Numbered from the stretch's first letter, positions 25,877-36,096 are shown. The stretch: DNA of 64,000 bases from Scortum barcoo (GCA_023238725.1 CM041531.1:9284143-9348142), one strand, 5' to 3'. Program-made: numbers and translations. Notes: generated by a model from the letters alone, not told the origin.

Positions 25877-28800
25877 GAAGAGAGACCAACCTCGAACAAT
25901 CTGCAGCTGCTGGACCATTTCCTCTCTGTAGGACAGCTCACGCTTCATTTGATCCTGAAAATTATCTGAAGAGTACCGAAGGCCACATCAGATGGAAACT
26001 CTCTGACATTGTGGGGATAAATTTAAAGACACATGCCTGGATTCAAAGGACAAATTAACTCACTGGGTCTCCTAACATCTAGGCTTGCAAGCACATGGCT
26101 TTTAAAGATCCAGAGATCCTTTCAGCTTTGACTCACAAATGCAACCAGACTCACTTTTCTCCTACCTTTCAAATGCTGAAATTCTCTCTCCAACTTTTTC
26201 CTCAGCTCAACTTGCTCCACAAGCTGCTTCTGCAATTCCTCTGCAAAAGCCAAAAAGCCAAAATGTGTCATTTTAAAAACACCAGATTTCTCTTTTCTTT
26301 TTTTTTTCACGTTGCAAGGAAATATCATTATTCACCCTAAACACATAAACATGCCCCACCTGACACCTACAGTACCTCTGAATAACAAACAGGCATGAGG
26401 GTGCAGTAAGACATCCTGCACCATAAATGCAAATGACCAACATCAAACACAAATATCTTCAAAAATCATTTTTCTTCTTTGTCCTCGCTCACACCAGCAT
26501 CAATCTGATTCCACTTAATGTGGTGTATTGTGAATTTGCGCACATAAAGATTTATGTCAGCCCCGGTAAACCGACTTCAGGTGCGTTTACATCCTTGATA
26601 ACAGCCATTTTCACCGCTCTGCTCTCGCTCGCTGCCACAGTAATTGCCATGCATTGCCTGGAGCTTGAGACGATAATAATGGAGTCCCAGGGTTTTTCCA
26701 AGCGTTGTAAAATAATTAGCTGCCGTGCCTCGGGGTTATGGCTCTGTTCGTTAAAATATTAATAGCCTCTAAACGATTTCCTCTTACAATAATAAGTCAA
26801 AACTCCCACATCTCGTGATTAAGTGGTTAACAACTATGGAAACACTTTAGGCCCACAAAAATGTAAATTCACATTTGGATTTTGGCACGTCATCTTTAGC
26901 AGGCCGAGGGCTTTTAGTTGCATTTAAAATGAGATGAAATTTCATGTTTAATATTAATATAATATTATCATTTTTTTTTAGCTTTGATAATTAAATCACC
27001 CCGCACAAATGGTCCAGTTAAATTTGGGTTTGTGAATTCAAAATTCAATATAATTAGCTAATAAAAATGGTCATATTATTATATTAATTATTTGGTTTAT
27101 ATTTTAAAATAACAAATAAATATCAGTGTTAATTAAATGTGATTTAGTTGCTGTGCAAACACTAAATGTGTCGTCTGGCCACGTTTTACAATCAAAACAG
27201 GAAAAATTAACAATGATAATTAATTAATATCACCTGCCACACTTTTTTTCTCTCTTTCTTCTCATTTTTAGTGGCGTAAACTCGCCTCTTACCTTTGGCC
27301 ATGTTCTCCAGGTCTCTCTCATGCACGCTGATGTCGATGCGTAAAGCTCCATCGGCTGCACAAAACCCACAAAACGCATTAATTAAGCCACAAACACCAC
27401 GACCACGGTGTTATTAAGGGCTTCTGAGGAAATGAAGTACGCAGGATGGGTGGATTTTGGAGAATTCAGGACTAATCCAACGTAAAAACGGAGCAGTTAC
27501 AAACCTTGTCTGTCCTTCTGCTCCTGATAGGACGCGGAGCTGCGCTGGGTCTGGATGTCAGACACGAGATGGACACCTGAGCACGAACAAGAGACGAATG
27601 TTTTAAGTTGATGATGATAATAATGATAATAATAATAGTAATAATAATAATAATGATCCGCCATAATTTGCATTAATAATCACGGCATAAATTGGTCAGA
27701 TAATCACCGTTGGATCTGCTCGATTGTTTGGAGCCAAACGACGGAGGCTCGTTCAGGAGCACTTGGCCGTCCTTTTCATGAGCGTACACCTGTAAAAAAA
27801 ACACAAAAAGAAAAGAAAAAAAATGAAGCAGACAATCCGGTTTAATAACGCACCAATTACACATCATTTAGCGCAGTTCTTCACATAATAAAGGCCCCCC
27901 AATTTTTTTTTCTTCAAAAGGCAGGAGCCCTGTAATTTGTTGTGGAGATGTTGAAGTGATTCCCAAAAGAAACGAGAGAATAATTTTGGGGGTTTAAAAA
28001 TAAAAAAGGCGCTAATTTGATGGTGAAATGTCTTATAATTGAACAGACACACAGGCAGCATTTTATTGGGAGTAAATAGGGAAAATAAACTGGTTTAATA
28101 CTTTAATTATCCTGTTTTAAAAAGGCTCATATCTGCCATACACAAGTACAAAGGTAAGTGGCTCCTTATTAACCTTTTGGAGTAAATTTTCTTTCACAGA
28201 TTTTAGAGGTGAACATCGGCCTTGCTGGTTTGCTCAAAGGCACTTTGGCACTCAAATGAAAATTACTCATTACTAAACAGCATTAATAAACTTTATTCTT
28301 ATTGGTATTTAGAGAGACTGCCCATCAGATTTCTACGTGTGTTTTTTTATATTTTTATTCCAGGCCAATTGATGTTGATTACTTTTTCATCGACCTCCTC
28401 TCTCCTATAAACTCTGATCATATTCTCCACTACTGCGACAATTCAGCTTCCCCCACGGGGATCATTAAAGTTTCATTTAATCTAATCTTACTTCATGAAG
28501 GGGAGAGCCATTACGCATCCGTCTGTCCTCGTCTGATGACCCAGTGTGCGCCGAGTCCTCCGGTGATGCTGCTGATGCTGATGCTGATGCTGGGCTGGAG
28601 GCATCCGGCTGCTCCTGGATCTCCTCAGCACCAGAGCAGACCCGGTCCGGCACCGGGGAGTCACGGCGGTCCAGTCCCGGAGAGATCTGGATGGGCTCCT
28701 CCTCGTCCTGGCCCCGGTTGGACTCCACATCCACGTCCGGGTCGTCGTCGTCCTCCACCACGCTGTCCCTGTCCGGTGATACCGATCTGTAACTGGAGCT

Positions 28801-30261
28801 CTCGCTGATAAAATCCGGGGACAGGTACCCAGGGCGCACGCCGTAGCTGTCCCGGTTTCCGTACAGTTTGGCGATGGTCTCCGCGTCTTTGACCACAGGT
28901 CTGAAGGCCGAAATGTAACTGACCTTCCTCTGGGAGGTCTCGTCCCCGGACTTGTCCTCGTCGTTCCTGGTGGAGGAGGACTGGGAGCTGGAGCAGCGCT
29001 CCCCTCCGTCCTGCTGATGGGGGGGCTGCAGGCCGGTGTCTTTGGGTGTGTTTGCGCCCCGGTCGCTTTGGTCAGATAGGTCGAGCTCGCCCTGCCGGAT
29101 TCCTGGCAGCTCTGGAGGAGGTTTGGGTGGAGAGCCCGGGTAGGGCGGCATGGGGAGGCCTCCGGCTGTGGGCCAGAACATGGGGAAGGCAGGGTACAGG
29201 GTGTCCTTAGCGCCGGGCCAAAACACACCAGAGACGTTGGTTTTGTTGACATCAGGCACTCCGTCGCTCTTTTTCTGACACAGCCCGTAGCTGGGGAAGC
29301 CGTAGGGGTGGTGGGGGAACAGGGGCGGGGGGATTTTCTGAAGCATGCCAAAGCTCTTGCTGGGCACAGGGATGACCGGGTAGGTCCGCGCGCCGCTCGC
29401 CAAGCTCAGGTTGGTGTTCCCCTGATCCTCGTCGCACCGTAAAGTTTTGTGGGGGATCTCAGGGGAACTGGTCTGGGCCAGGCTGGACGAGGCCTGAGAT
29501 TTCATCGTCGTGGACATCCCCGACCCGCTCATGGGCAGAGTCCTCTTTCTGCTCCCCCCGTTGAACATGGCCTTTACGTCCTCCCACGCGTGGTGAATGT
29601 CGTCAGACTGTTTTTTGTCCGTCAGTTTCAGGTGGCGTCTCCACGAGTTGAAGTTGGCCGCGTCCGGCTGCAGGTACTTGGACTCTGCGGTGCGATGGGA
29701 GTGGAAAATGAATTTATTTGGGGAGAAATACATGTTGCAGAAGCTGCACTTGATGCACTTCGCTCTGGAGCTGTTGTATCTGGCCGGTATGAAGCTGCCC
29801 CTGCAGCCCCAGGCGCAGTCGTGACACACGTCAAATGCGAAATTTTCCGGCAGCTTTGGGGGGCTGTGGGCTCCCAGGAAGGACTTGCAGAGCCTCTCGG
29901 CCTCCCGCTTGGTGATCATGCCGCAGCGCCTGGAGGAGATGGGCATGGCTCCGGCGCGCCTCAGCAGCTCCAGCTGGACGGGGGTGCACTGCACACAGGT
30001 GATGCCCAGAGCGACCCTGCGGTTGTGTATCTCGTTGTAGCTGTAGTTTTTCAGCAGGGTGTTAGAAATCTGCGCCAGGCACAGTCTCTCCTTACCGTCT
30101 ATGACCAGACATACGATGGGCACCCCGTACAGGGAGGTCTCACTCACTTGGTTTGGTTTGAGGGAGCTGGGGCTGGAGAAGCTCTGTGCGTCCTGCTTCA
30201 AACTGGGGGAAGAGGTGGCGTCTCGTCCCGCGTCTCGAAGCTGTCCGGGCATCGACTCCAT
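23906..30261 (-). CDS. skor1: skor1, SKI-family transcriptional corepressor 1 (complete, 8 coding exons)
   Basis: SKOR1 is a nuclear corepressor of the SKI/SNO family. It works with homeodomain factors such as LBX1 in dorsal spinal cord neurons and interferes with BMP/SMAD signalling (known of the family). Coding exons on the minus strand: 30261-28492, 27789-27708, 27576-27505, 27355-27293, 26240-26166, 25965-25891, 25231-25166, 24003-23906. Every border is AG/GT, all phases match, and the sum is 2301 bases or 766 residues plus TAA. The order is: Ski/Sno/Dac domain (about 37-137), SMAD4-binding SAND-like zinc domain (about 140-232), a long Pro/Ser/acidic linker, and a C-terminal coiled coil (about 655-750). 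YPVIPVPSK (294-302) and AFRPVVKD (452-459) favour SKOR1 over SKOR2. Human SKOR1, about 965 residues as I recall it, is longer mainly through Gly/Ala/Pro runs missing here. Teleosts carry skor1a and skor1b; I cannot tell which this is. Confidence 0.96.
24004..25165 (-). other. skor1: skor1 last intron
   Basis: 1162 bases between GTAAAT (25165) and CCCCAG (24004-24009). Most is T-rich filler. A complex block lies at 24470-24740. Confidence 0.85.
24470..24740. promoter_or_regulatory. candidate intronic enhancer in skor1
   Basis: It contains ATGCAATTATTAGGAGC, GATGACGTAATTAAAAG (a CRE-like half-site joined to a homeodomain site) and TAGAGGGCGC, a CTCF core without the full flank. It stands out from T-rich neighbours. 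Conservation is untested. Confidence 0.35.
25166..25231 (-). CDS. skor1: skor1 coding exon 7 (coiled coil)
   Basis: 66 bases, phase 1 to 1, acceptor GGATAG and donor GTAAAT. It encodes TLCSELDQERKARYAIQQKL, nearly identical to human TLCNELDQERKARYAIQQKL. Confidence 0.97.
25848..25878. repeat. (GA)n microsatellite beside skor1 exon 6
   Basis: About 30 bases of GA repeat on the plus strand. It begins roughly a dozen bases inside the intron after the exon 6 donor. Confidence 0.9.
25891..25965 (-). CDS. skor1: skor1 coding exon 6 (coiled coil repeat)
   Basis: 75 bases, phase 1 to 1, again 25 residues. The acceptor is CTTCAG at 25966-25971, not the TTTTCAG eleven bases further in, because only the former keeps the conserved NFQDQMKREL. 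It encodes NFQDQMKRELSYREEMVQQL and QIVR, one change from human (A to S) over that stretch. The donor is GTTGGT. A (GA)n run starts in the intron just beyond the donor. Confidence 0.97.
26166..26240 (-). CDS. skor1: skor1 coding exon 5 (coiled coil repeat)
   Basis: 75 bases, phase 1 to 1, exactly 25 residues, acceptor TTGCAG and donor GTAGGA. It encodes EELQKQLVEQVELRKKLERE and onward, almost the same as human SKOR1 EELQKLLLEQMELRKKLERE. Leucines and other hydrophobics are heptad-spaced, as in a SKI-type coiled coil used for dimerisation. Confidence 0.96.
26241..27292 (-). other. skor1: skor1 intron between coding exons 4 and 5
   Basis: 1052 bases. The exon-5 side has plain intronic sequence; 26490-26790 is complex; 26930-27240 is very AT-rich with many TAATTA motifs. 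Confidence 0.85.
26490..26790. promoter_or_regulatory. candidate intronic enhancer in skor1
   Basis: Dense, non-repetitive sequence with GATAATAATGGAG, AAAATAATTAGCTG, CAGTAATTGCC and TTGATAACAGCC. It is flanked by low-complexity AT DNA. It has the texture of a conserved developmental enhancer, but no alignment was run. Confidence 0.4.
27293..27355 (-). CDS. skor1: skor1 coding exon 4
   Basis: 63 bases, phase 1 to 1, acceptor GTGCAG and donor GTAAGA. It encodes DGALRIDISVHERDLENMAK, which corresponds to human DGLTLDVTGTHLVEKDIENLAR. This is the entry to the coiled coil. Confidence 0.93.
27505..27576 (-). CDS. skor1: skor1 coding exon 3
   Basis: 72 bases, phase 1 to 1, acceptor GCTCAG and donor GTTTGT. 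It encodes a polar 24-residue linker (VHLVSDIQTQRSSASYQEQK and a few more) with a DxxTxxS..Y..Q pattern like human DLETRKSYPDQRS. No domain is visible. Confidence 0.82.
27610..27660. repeat. (ATA/GAT)n trinucleotide repeat in a skor1 intron
   Basis: 'gatgatgataataatgataa' passing into AAT units, in the 131-base intron between coding exons 2 and 3. Confidence 0.85.
27708..27789 (-). CDS. skor1: skor1 coding exon 2
   Basis: 82 bases, entered in phase 0 and left in phase 1. A T-rich tract and ACAG precede it, and the donor is GTGATT. It encodes VYAHEKDGQVLLNE and onward, which aligns loosely with human SKOR1 VFAPERDEH after the linker. This is the least conserved coding exon, so its call rests on splice phase, position and that short match. 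Confidence 0.82.
28395..28490 (+). mobile_element. LINE-like 3' tail abutting the skor1 exon 1 donor
   Basis: 'cttcccccacggggatcatt' and 'aaagtttcatttaatctaat' have the hairpin, near-AATAAA and short-tandem tail typical of teleost LINE/SINE 3' ends. The tail reaches 28490, so on the minus strand the skor1 donor GTAAGATTAGATT is partly made from it. Confidence 0.5.
28492..30261 (-). CDS. skor1: skor1 coding exon 1 (residues 1-590)
   Basis: This large exon holds both globular domains. The chosen ATG at 30261 starts MESMPGQL and resembles the human internal start MEALPG. Its context is good (G at -3 and G at +4); a second in-frame ATG codes for M4. Residues 60-130 carry the SKI-family core, including LCLAQISNTLLKN and RRCGMITKREAERLCKSFLG. 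The zinc-binding segment shows C169, C172, C175, H187 and H189. The tail contains a hexamer-like Ala/Ser run (about 558-565). An open frame continues four codons past residue 590, but GTAAGA at 28491-28486 is a near-ideal donor that leaves phase 0 and fits the next exon. A 293-codon open frame on the opposite strand (29449-30330) is a shadow of this GC-rich exon. Confidence 0.97.
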
Positions 30262-30271
30262 CCCTGGAAGC
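30262..30271 (-). other. skor1: skor1 5'UTR piece in coding exon 1 with a splice acceptor
   Basis: Just upstream of the start codon the minus strand reads a C/T-rich tract followed by TGACAG. This is a good acceptor that would leave ten untranslated bases before ATG. It implies at least one upstream non-coding (or alternative) exon. It is inferred from sequence; an unspliced 5' end is also possible. Confidence 0.5.
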
Positions 30272-30612
30272 CTGTCAGTCAGAGAGAGGAGACAGAGGGT
30301 GAACCTGGGGGCTGTGTTATGGCAGTATGAAAAAACACAGTATTTTAGGGCATCATCTTGAAGTGATTAAACCTGAAACACAAGAATGGCAGCCTACCAA
30401 AAAGAAAAGAAAAGAAAAGAAAAAAAAGAAAAACTAAATAAAAAAAATAAAAATATGCTGAAGAATAAAATTATAATAAAAACCATAACAATGAAATAGA
30501 CATGAACTGAGGAAAGAAAGGTGCTTTAATGAAATGAAATCTGAAATATGGGACAATAACACTAATTTTAATTATTTTACTTAATATCATTTAATATATC
30601 CACAAGTAGGCC

Positions 30613-30646
<34 letters not shown>

Positions 30647-30848
30647 GGAATATTTTAAATGAACCAAATATAACTAACACCAGGCTTTTATATAGTTAAG
30701 TGAAATCAGTCAGCCGTCCTGCTCTGTATTTCTCGGACAGGGTTCAGTCCTGGCTCCTCTTGGCCTCCCTTATCAGATTATCCGGGTTCCTGCGCGGAGG
30801 TGGACCTGCTGCTCCTCTCTTATCTCCTAAAAGAGGCTCAGCACTTAC
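30272..30848 (-). other. skor1: proposed skor1 5' intron
   Basis: This is the interval between the suggested donor at 30848 and the acceptor at 30272. It contains an A/G-rich run (30400-30435) and an (AAT)n repeat at 30613-30644. No coding sequence was seen. Confidence 0.35.
30613..30644. repeat. (AAT)n microsatellite
   Basis: About ten AAT units upstream of the skor1 start codon. Confidence 0.95.
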
Positions 30849-31040
30849 GGGGCAGCTACTTAAGAGCCACATAAGGTCCTTACACTCGGATCAGGGCAGA
30901 AGGAAAATGCAGCCTGAGCTGCGCCAATGCGCTTAGCGAGGAGGAAAAGAACAACTCTAAGCTGCTTTTCTGGTAATTACACGGATCCAGGAGCGCGTCT
31001 TCGCATTGTTAATGAAAGACTAGCCCTATATATAATTAAA
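30849..31040 (-). promoter_or_regulatory. proposed skor1 TATA promoter and non-coding first exon
   Basis: On the minus strand TATATATAG (about 31034-31026) is a TATA-like box. About 150 bases downstream a strong donor, GTAAGTG, begins at 30848. A start near 31000 would give a first exon of about 150 bases that splices to the acceptor at 30272. A competing donor, AAAG/GTACGT at 31328, could end another first exon. The block is GC-richer than its surroundings and has no long open frame. Confidence 0.35.
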
Positions 31041-31580
31041 GCTTCTGTGCAGATCAGCCTCAGCCAGCTTGAAATTAGGTTGAAGCAGGCCTATCTCACG
31101 TTCACCTGCGCATACTTACTTTTTGGGTATCTTCACACGCAGGCCGCTAAAATGCGCGTAAAACAGCCCGCAGCGGCTTTAAACAGGCCACACCAATAAA
31201 ATTAACATACAGGGATCTTTTAACCAAATATTCCACTTTTTATTATACAAATTTTGAACCGAAAAAAGGAACGGTGATAATAATTTCTGGTTAAATTATT
31301 ATAAAAACACACACACACACACACGTACCTTTCTCTCCTAAAAAAGACGGCGCACTCCAAACAGGGTCCGGGAAACAACAGTGATGATTAATATGAATAA
31401 AGTGGACGGAAATGCAGGCCGCACGGAGACGAGGAGGTCTGACAGCAGGAAAAAAAAACAAACAAACTCTGAGCTGGACTCTTTATTTCAGTTTATCTCA
31501 CGAAGGCGGCGGCGGACAGGACCTCCATCCCGCTGGATCCCGGGGAGGTGAATGGCGTGTAGACAGGAAGCACATGGCAC

Positions 31581-31668
31581 CTCTCTCTCTCTCTCTCTCC
31601 TCCCATCACCACCTCCTCCACCCCTCCACCTCTCTCTCTCTCTTTCCTGTCATGCTGATGCGTAACAG

Positions 31669-31700
<32 letters not shown>

Positions 31701-31712
31701 CACACACACATT
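31581..31712. repeat. (CT)n clusters
   Basis: Three pyrimidine runs (about 31581-31600, 31630-31642, 31671-31696), the last followed by CA units. They create spurious Ser/Leu-rich and Arg/Glu-rich open frames. Confidence 0.9.
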
Positions 31713-32366
31713 TTTGCAGTTCTGGCGCACAAACACGATCGGAAAACAGAAAGAAAAAAATGTCACGCACAATTAGGCCCCTGCTGACCCCCCAAATGGA
31801 GAAACACTGCGGCCCTTTGACGCATGTTTAAGAATAAATTTGTTGTTGTATATATACTTTTTAAAAAGACATAATCTTGGAAATATCTGAAAAAAAAACA
31901 GAGATAACAGCGATAATTGTGGCCCCCTTTGGAACCCGTCAAGGACCCTCTAGGGGGCCCCCGGACCTCACATTGGAGACCACCGCTGATCAGGTGTGTT
32001 TTAAAGGATCCGTCCAGCTGTAATCGTTCACATCCTGCATCATTTTCACCGAGCTGACAAACAGGGAGGCGAGCGAGGCGAGTGGCACTTTGGAGGGCAA
32101 CAGGAACGAAGAAAGGCCCGGGCTCATTTATCAAGTTACGCGACCATCTGTTAGGCTTCCACACCGGCCACGCAAATCAATCTGAGGCCTGAGCGCGATA
32201 AAAAGAGGGGGGGGGAGAAAAGGAAGGAAGTGAAGGACAATAAATATATATATAAATAAACATAAGGCGGCTTGGATTTGAAGGCTTTTGTTCGTGCGTA
32301 AAATCATTTGGAGGCGTTTTGTCGTCGGAAGTGATGATGGTGATGATGATGCCTCAGGCCAAATCC

Positions 32367-32459
<93 letters not shown>

Positions 32460-32482
32460 GAGAAAGAGAGAGAGAGAAAGTT
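32367..32482. repeat. compound (CT)n(CA)n microsatellite
   Basis: Alternating blocks CT, CA, CT, CA and then GA over about 115 bases. Open frames across it on both strands are artefacts. Confidence 0.95.
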
Positions 32483-32489
32483 CAATAAT

Positions 32490-34279
32490 CGGTAAATATA
32501 CATATCTATGCGTCAGTGATGTAAATGGTGACGGTTAAGCTGATTGGCTGCCGCGAAGAAGAGCTTCATTTATTATTAATAACCGGATCGATGGCTGATC
32601 GCTTAACCAGCCTGACAGTCCCGCACAGATCAGAGTCGATACCTGCAGCAGGTGGACGGACAGACACACGGACTGTCAGGCAAATCTGTGAGGTTAATGA
32701 AGGGAGGAGAGGGGAGAAGGAAAGAAAAAGCAGCCATTCAGACGTTTTATTAACATTTTACATCATAAACAAGACTCCACACAGGACACATAAATCATGA
32801 CTTATTTCAGAGGTTATATTAAAGTTGAAAATCAAAATGTAAATGCACGTTTATGAGCAAAGACCCTGCATGAAATAAAATGAAATAAACCCTTAAAGAG
32901 ATCTTCCATCCTGTGAGTAAGGGTTGATTAGACAGATAAAATCACTGGTCATCAGCTTATTGGTAATATATTGGTTTTCAACTCTAAAATGTTCCACCAA
33001 ATACATTTCTTTGTCACAGTTCTCAATAAAAGCACATTTAAAGGATCCTGATCAGGCCTTTTTTTAAATGTCAAATATCAATCATGGTATCAACTTTAAA
33101 AATCCAGGATTGATTGAGTCACAGTGTTTTCCATCAGCTGCTTCACATCTGTCGTGGTGGATTTTCACACATTTATCAGCCTTTGTGAGGAGTTTAGTAT
33201 AAAGAAATGAAAGACAAGAGGGGGTGCAGTATCTAGAGATTATCATTTATATCATGCAAGGCTGTTTATGGCAGTGTTTCAGTCAGATGTGAAATACGAA
33301 ATGTCTGAAAGTAGCGTTGCTTTTTCAAAAGTCTAAAAGTGAAGCTGGAGATCACAGCTTTCTGTTGTTTGCCTTCATTCTTCTTCAGTCATGTGCTGAA
33401 GGTGTGTTTTGATGAGACAATATTTACACTGGTGTACAATACAGTCTCTTTTTGTCAACAAATCAACAAAGAATTGATCCAACTAACAAATATCACCTGT
33501 CTGTCCAAATTCATTTGTTTTATAGACCTTCATTTATGTCCAAAAACTATTAAAAACACTTAATTATACAGTTTATTAGGAGTCCTCCCAAAAACACCAT
33601 CCCACTGCCATACTTGTGTATTAATCTGCTGCTAAAAATAGTCCCCAGCAAGTGCTCCATTGCCTTCTGTTTATCTGAAGTTTTCTAAAAACTACAGTAC
33701 CCAGCAGTTTAAGGATATCATTGATCACATTTTAAAACATTAAGCTACATATCTGTGACCTGTTTATGAAGATTTACACCTTCAGTAGGAACCAGTGAGC
33801 TTGGATCTGAGTGTGCAGGGTTGAGAGATTGAATGGAGCTCTGCTGGTTTTGGTCTTTTAATGGGATTTATGGACAATAATAGGAATAAGTGGAAATCTT
33901 TTAAAGAATCGTGACTGATTTCAGTGTATTTGGGAGGAAGGGTTTAGGGAGGCCAGTGAGTAAGCCCCCCACCCCCTCCGATAATCTGAGGCTGCTTTCA
34001 GATTGACACAGAGCAAAGGTTTTAGATAATCTGCACCACAACAAAGAGGTCAGGCATAAAACGAGCAAATGAATGTTTTGAGGGAAGAGAAACCAAACTA
34101 AATGGCACCAAAAAGAAAGTAGGTGCCTTTGTCCACCACAGCAAAATAAACCAGATAAACACACTCTGGCTACATGCAGGAGGAGTGTGTGTAAAGTGTG
34201 TATGAAGCGTGTGCCACGAGTGTGTCCTGAAGTGTGTATGAAGCATCATCAAGCCTGTGTGTGTGCAGCCTGAGCTCGC
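32490..34279. other. skor1 upstream DNA: no gene seen
   Basis: Unremarkable AT-rich sequence with no recognisable exons or strong motifs. The short frames have no coding signature. Confidence 0.5.
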
Positions 34280-34660
34280 CAGTTTTACCTCCCTGCAATA
34301 TTGATGGCCGAACCTGATCCTAAGCGCATCCTCTCCTCTTTCACCATCAAGAGGCTTCCCCCTGCAGCCCCCGCCAATAATTACAATTTTATACTGTAAT
34401 TATTCCTCTCCTTTTAATTATTTAGACCGCCCGACTTGAATGCAGCCATTGTCGCTGCTTATTCCGGGGGAAACGTGAGCTGACGTGGCTGGATCAGCAG
34501 CGAGGGGTTTTTAATTAGACATTTCAGCGGTAATTTTAGGCGAGCTCTTTATTATTACCGTTGGATACAAATTACCCGGGTCTCATTGATATGCGCTCAA
34601 TTGTTTAAACAAACCTTTAACCTGAAACTTTAATGCGCTTCAGGTTTAAGTCATTAGGAG
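34280..34660. promoter_or_regulatory. candidate conserved enhancer upstream of skor1
   Basis: A complex block rich in homeodomain cores: GTAATTATT, TTTAATTATTTAG, GTTTTTAATTAGAC, GCGGTAATTTTAGG. It includes a perfect 10-base inverted repeat (34376-34385 with 34395-34404). CAATTGTTTAAAC near its end resembles forkhead/SOX sites. It is sharply unlike the surrounding simple sequence. Confidence 0.45.
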
Positions 34661-35519
34661 TCCCAGCAGCTCACCAGGTGAACCCAGAGCTGATGGATTA
34701 TTTAACGCGGCGGAGGACGCGGCGCTTGTTGTTGTTCTTGTTGTTGTTTGGACATAATGTTTGATTTGTGGCTGATAAAAGTGCAGATTTGCTCCTTTTT
34801 TTCTGCTGCAAAGACTGGAGACTGTGGGGGCAGTAAATCGACATAAATGTGCATTTTTAAAAAAAAAAACTTTCAGAAACTTTATTGCAAAATATAACTG
34901 AACCCTTAAATTCAGTTTACAAAATGGGAAGTTGTCATGCACGGCCTTTCTTGGATATTTTTATTTTTTGATGTGTGATAGGATACTGTTTCTCTACTGT
35001 AATTTAAACTCATTTTACCTTTTTATTTTTTAAATTCTTATATTTTTTATTGTTTTATGTGTTTTCTGGTGCATATCTTTACCTCTACCAATATTCTTAC
35101 CTTGCTTCACCCATTGCACAAATAATTTGCTGTACTATATTTATAAAACCCAACAAGCGTGACAGTACTGGTGATTAAATGGTGTATTTCTAAACCTGCT
35201 TTCCCCTCATATGCTGATTTATTGATTTGATTGACTGCCTGATCAGCAAGCTGAGCTCAAGTTCAATCGGCTGTCACATCACAAACTGTCTCACTGTCCA
35301 ACGCAAACATGAAGCCTGTAAATAATGAAAACAGAGGTGTCTTAAAAAAAAGCATCCACTAAAAAAATAGGGTGAGCGTGGGTGTGCGTGAGTGAGTGTT
35401 TGAACACGTCTTGCAGCTGAAGCATGCATCATGTTGTTTTTTCCTGCAGGACGAGGAGGATTCCCCCTTTTTTTATTATTATTTTTTGCATATTAGTCAT
35501 ATGATGCAAAAAAAGATAA

Positions 35520-35860
35520 ATCAAGCGCGTCTCAATCAGGACAGCTTTAATAACGGCGGGCAATTGAGGCCAAATGTTTTATAATTAACAGTTGTATCAG
35601 CACCCTATAAAAGCATGACCCCTATAAATCCCATTTTAGAGCCCAATCAATCCTCCTTTCGGACCAAAGGGCCTATTGATCCCTCACCGCTCACCTAAAC
35701 GCTTTCTCCGTCTCCTGTTTTGTGTGTGTGTTTCCAGTGAAAAGAGCATTTCGATTGCACTTTTTTTTATTATTGGAGGAAAGATTCCGCCGAGAGGAAA
35801 AGCGATGGCTCGAAAATTAAACGGTGACATTTTAATTACAGGACATTGATAAAGGGATGT
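35520..35860. promoter_or_regulatory. candidate conserved enhancer upstream of skor1
   Basis: Non-repetitive sequence with paired CTATAAA-type motifs (CCTATAAAAGC, CCCTATAAATCC), GGGCAATTGAGG, GAGCCCAATCAATCC and CATTTTAATTACAGG. No exon is visible. Confidence 0.4.
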
Positions 35861-36094
35861 GGGTAATGGCTGTATACAGGGCGGCCACTCATTGTCCCAG
35901 CCCTGATGTGCTAATCAAGCCGGACTGCTCATGGAGGAGGAGAGTGAAAAAAGAGAGAGAGAGAGAGAAAAGGTCGACACAAAGCAGAGACGCGAGCTCG
36001 GTGGGAATTTGGGAATATGATGAAGGTCCCAGAAATGAAGACGCATCTCCAAACAAAGCGCAGGTCAATATCCCGGAGAGAGGACCCCCCCTCC

Positions 36095-36096
<2 letters not shown>

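Noticed and set aside
28488..29351. 287-codon minus-strand frame rich in Pro/Arg/Thr
   Set aside because: An alternative frame of the same skor1 exon. The SKOR1 frame has clear homology; this one has none.
29449..30330. 293-codon open frame on the plus strand
   Set aside because: Exactly opposite the GC-rich skor1 first exon. It is Gly/Arg/Val-rich without a domain, as expected from an antisense shadow frame.
31412..32488. Ser/Leu, Arg/Glu and Cys/Val-rich frames
   Set aside because: Produced by (CT)n and (CA)n repeats.
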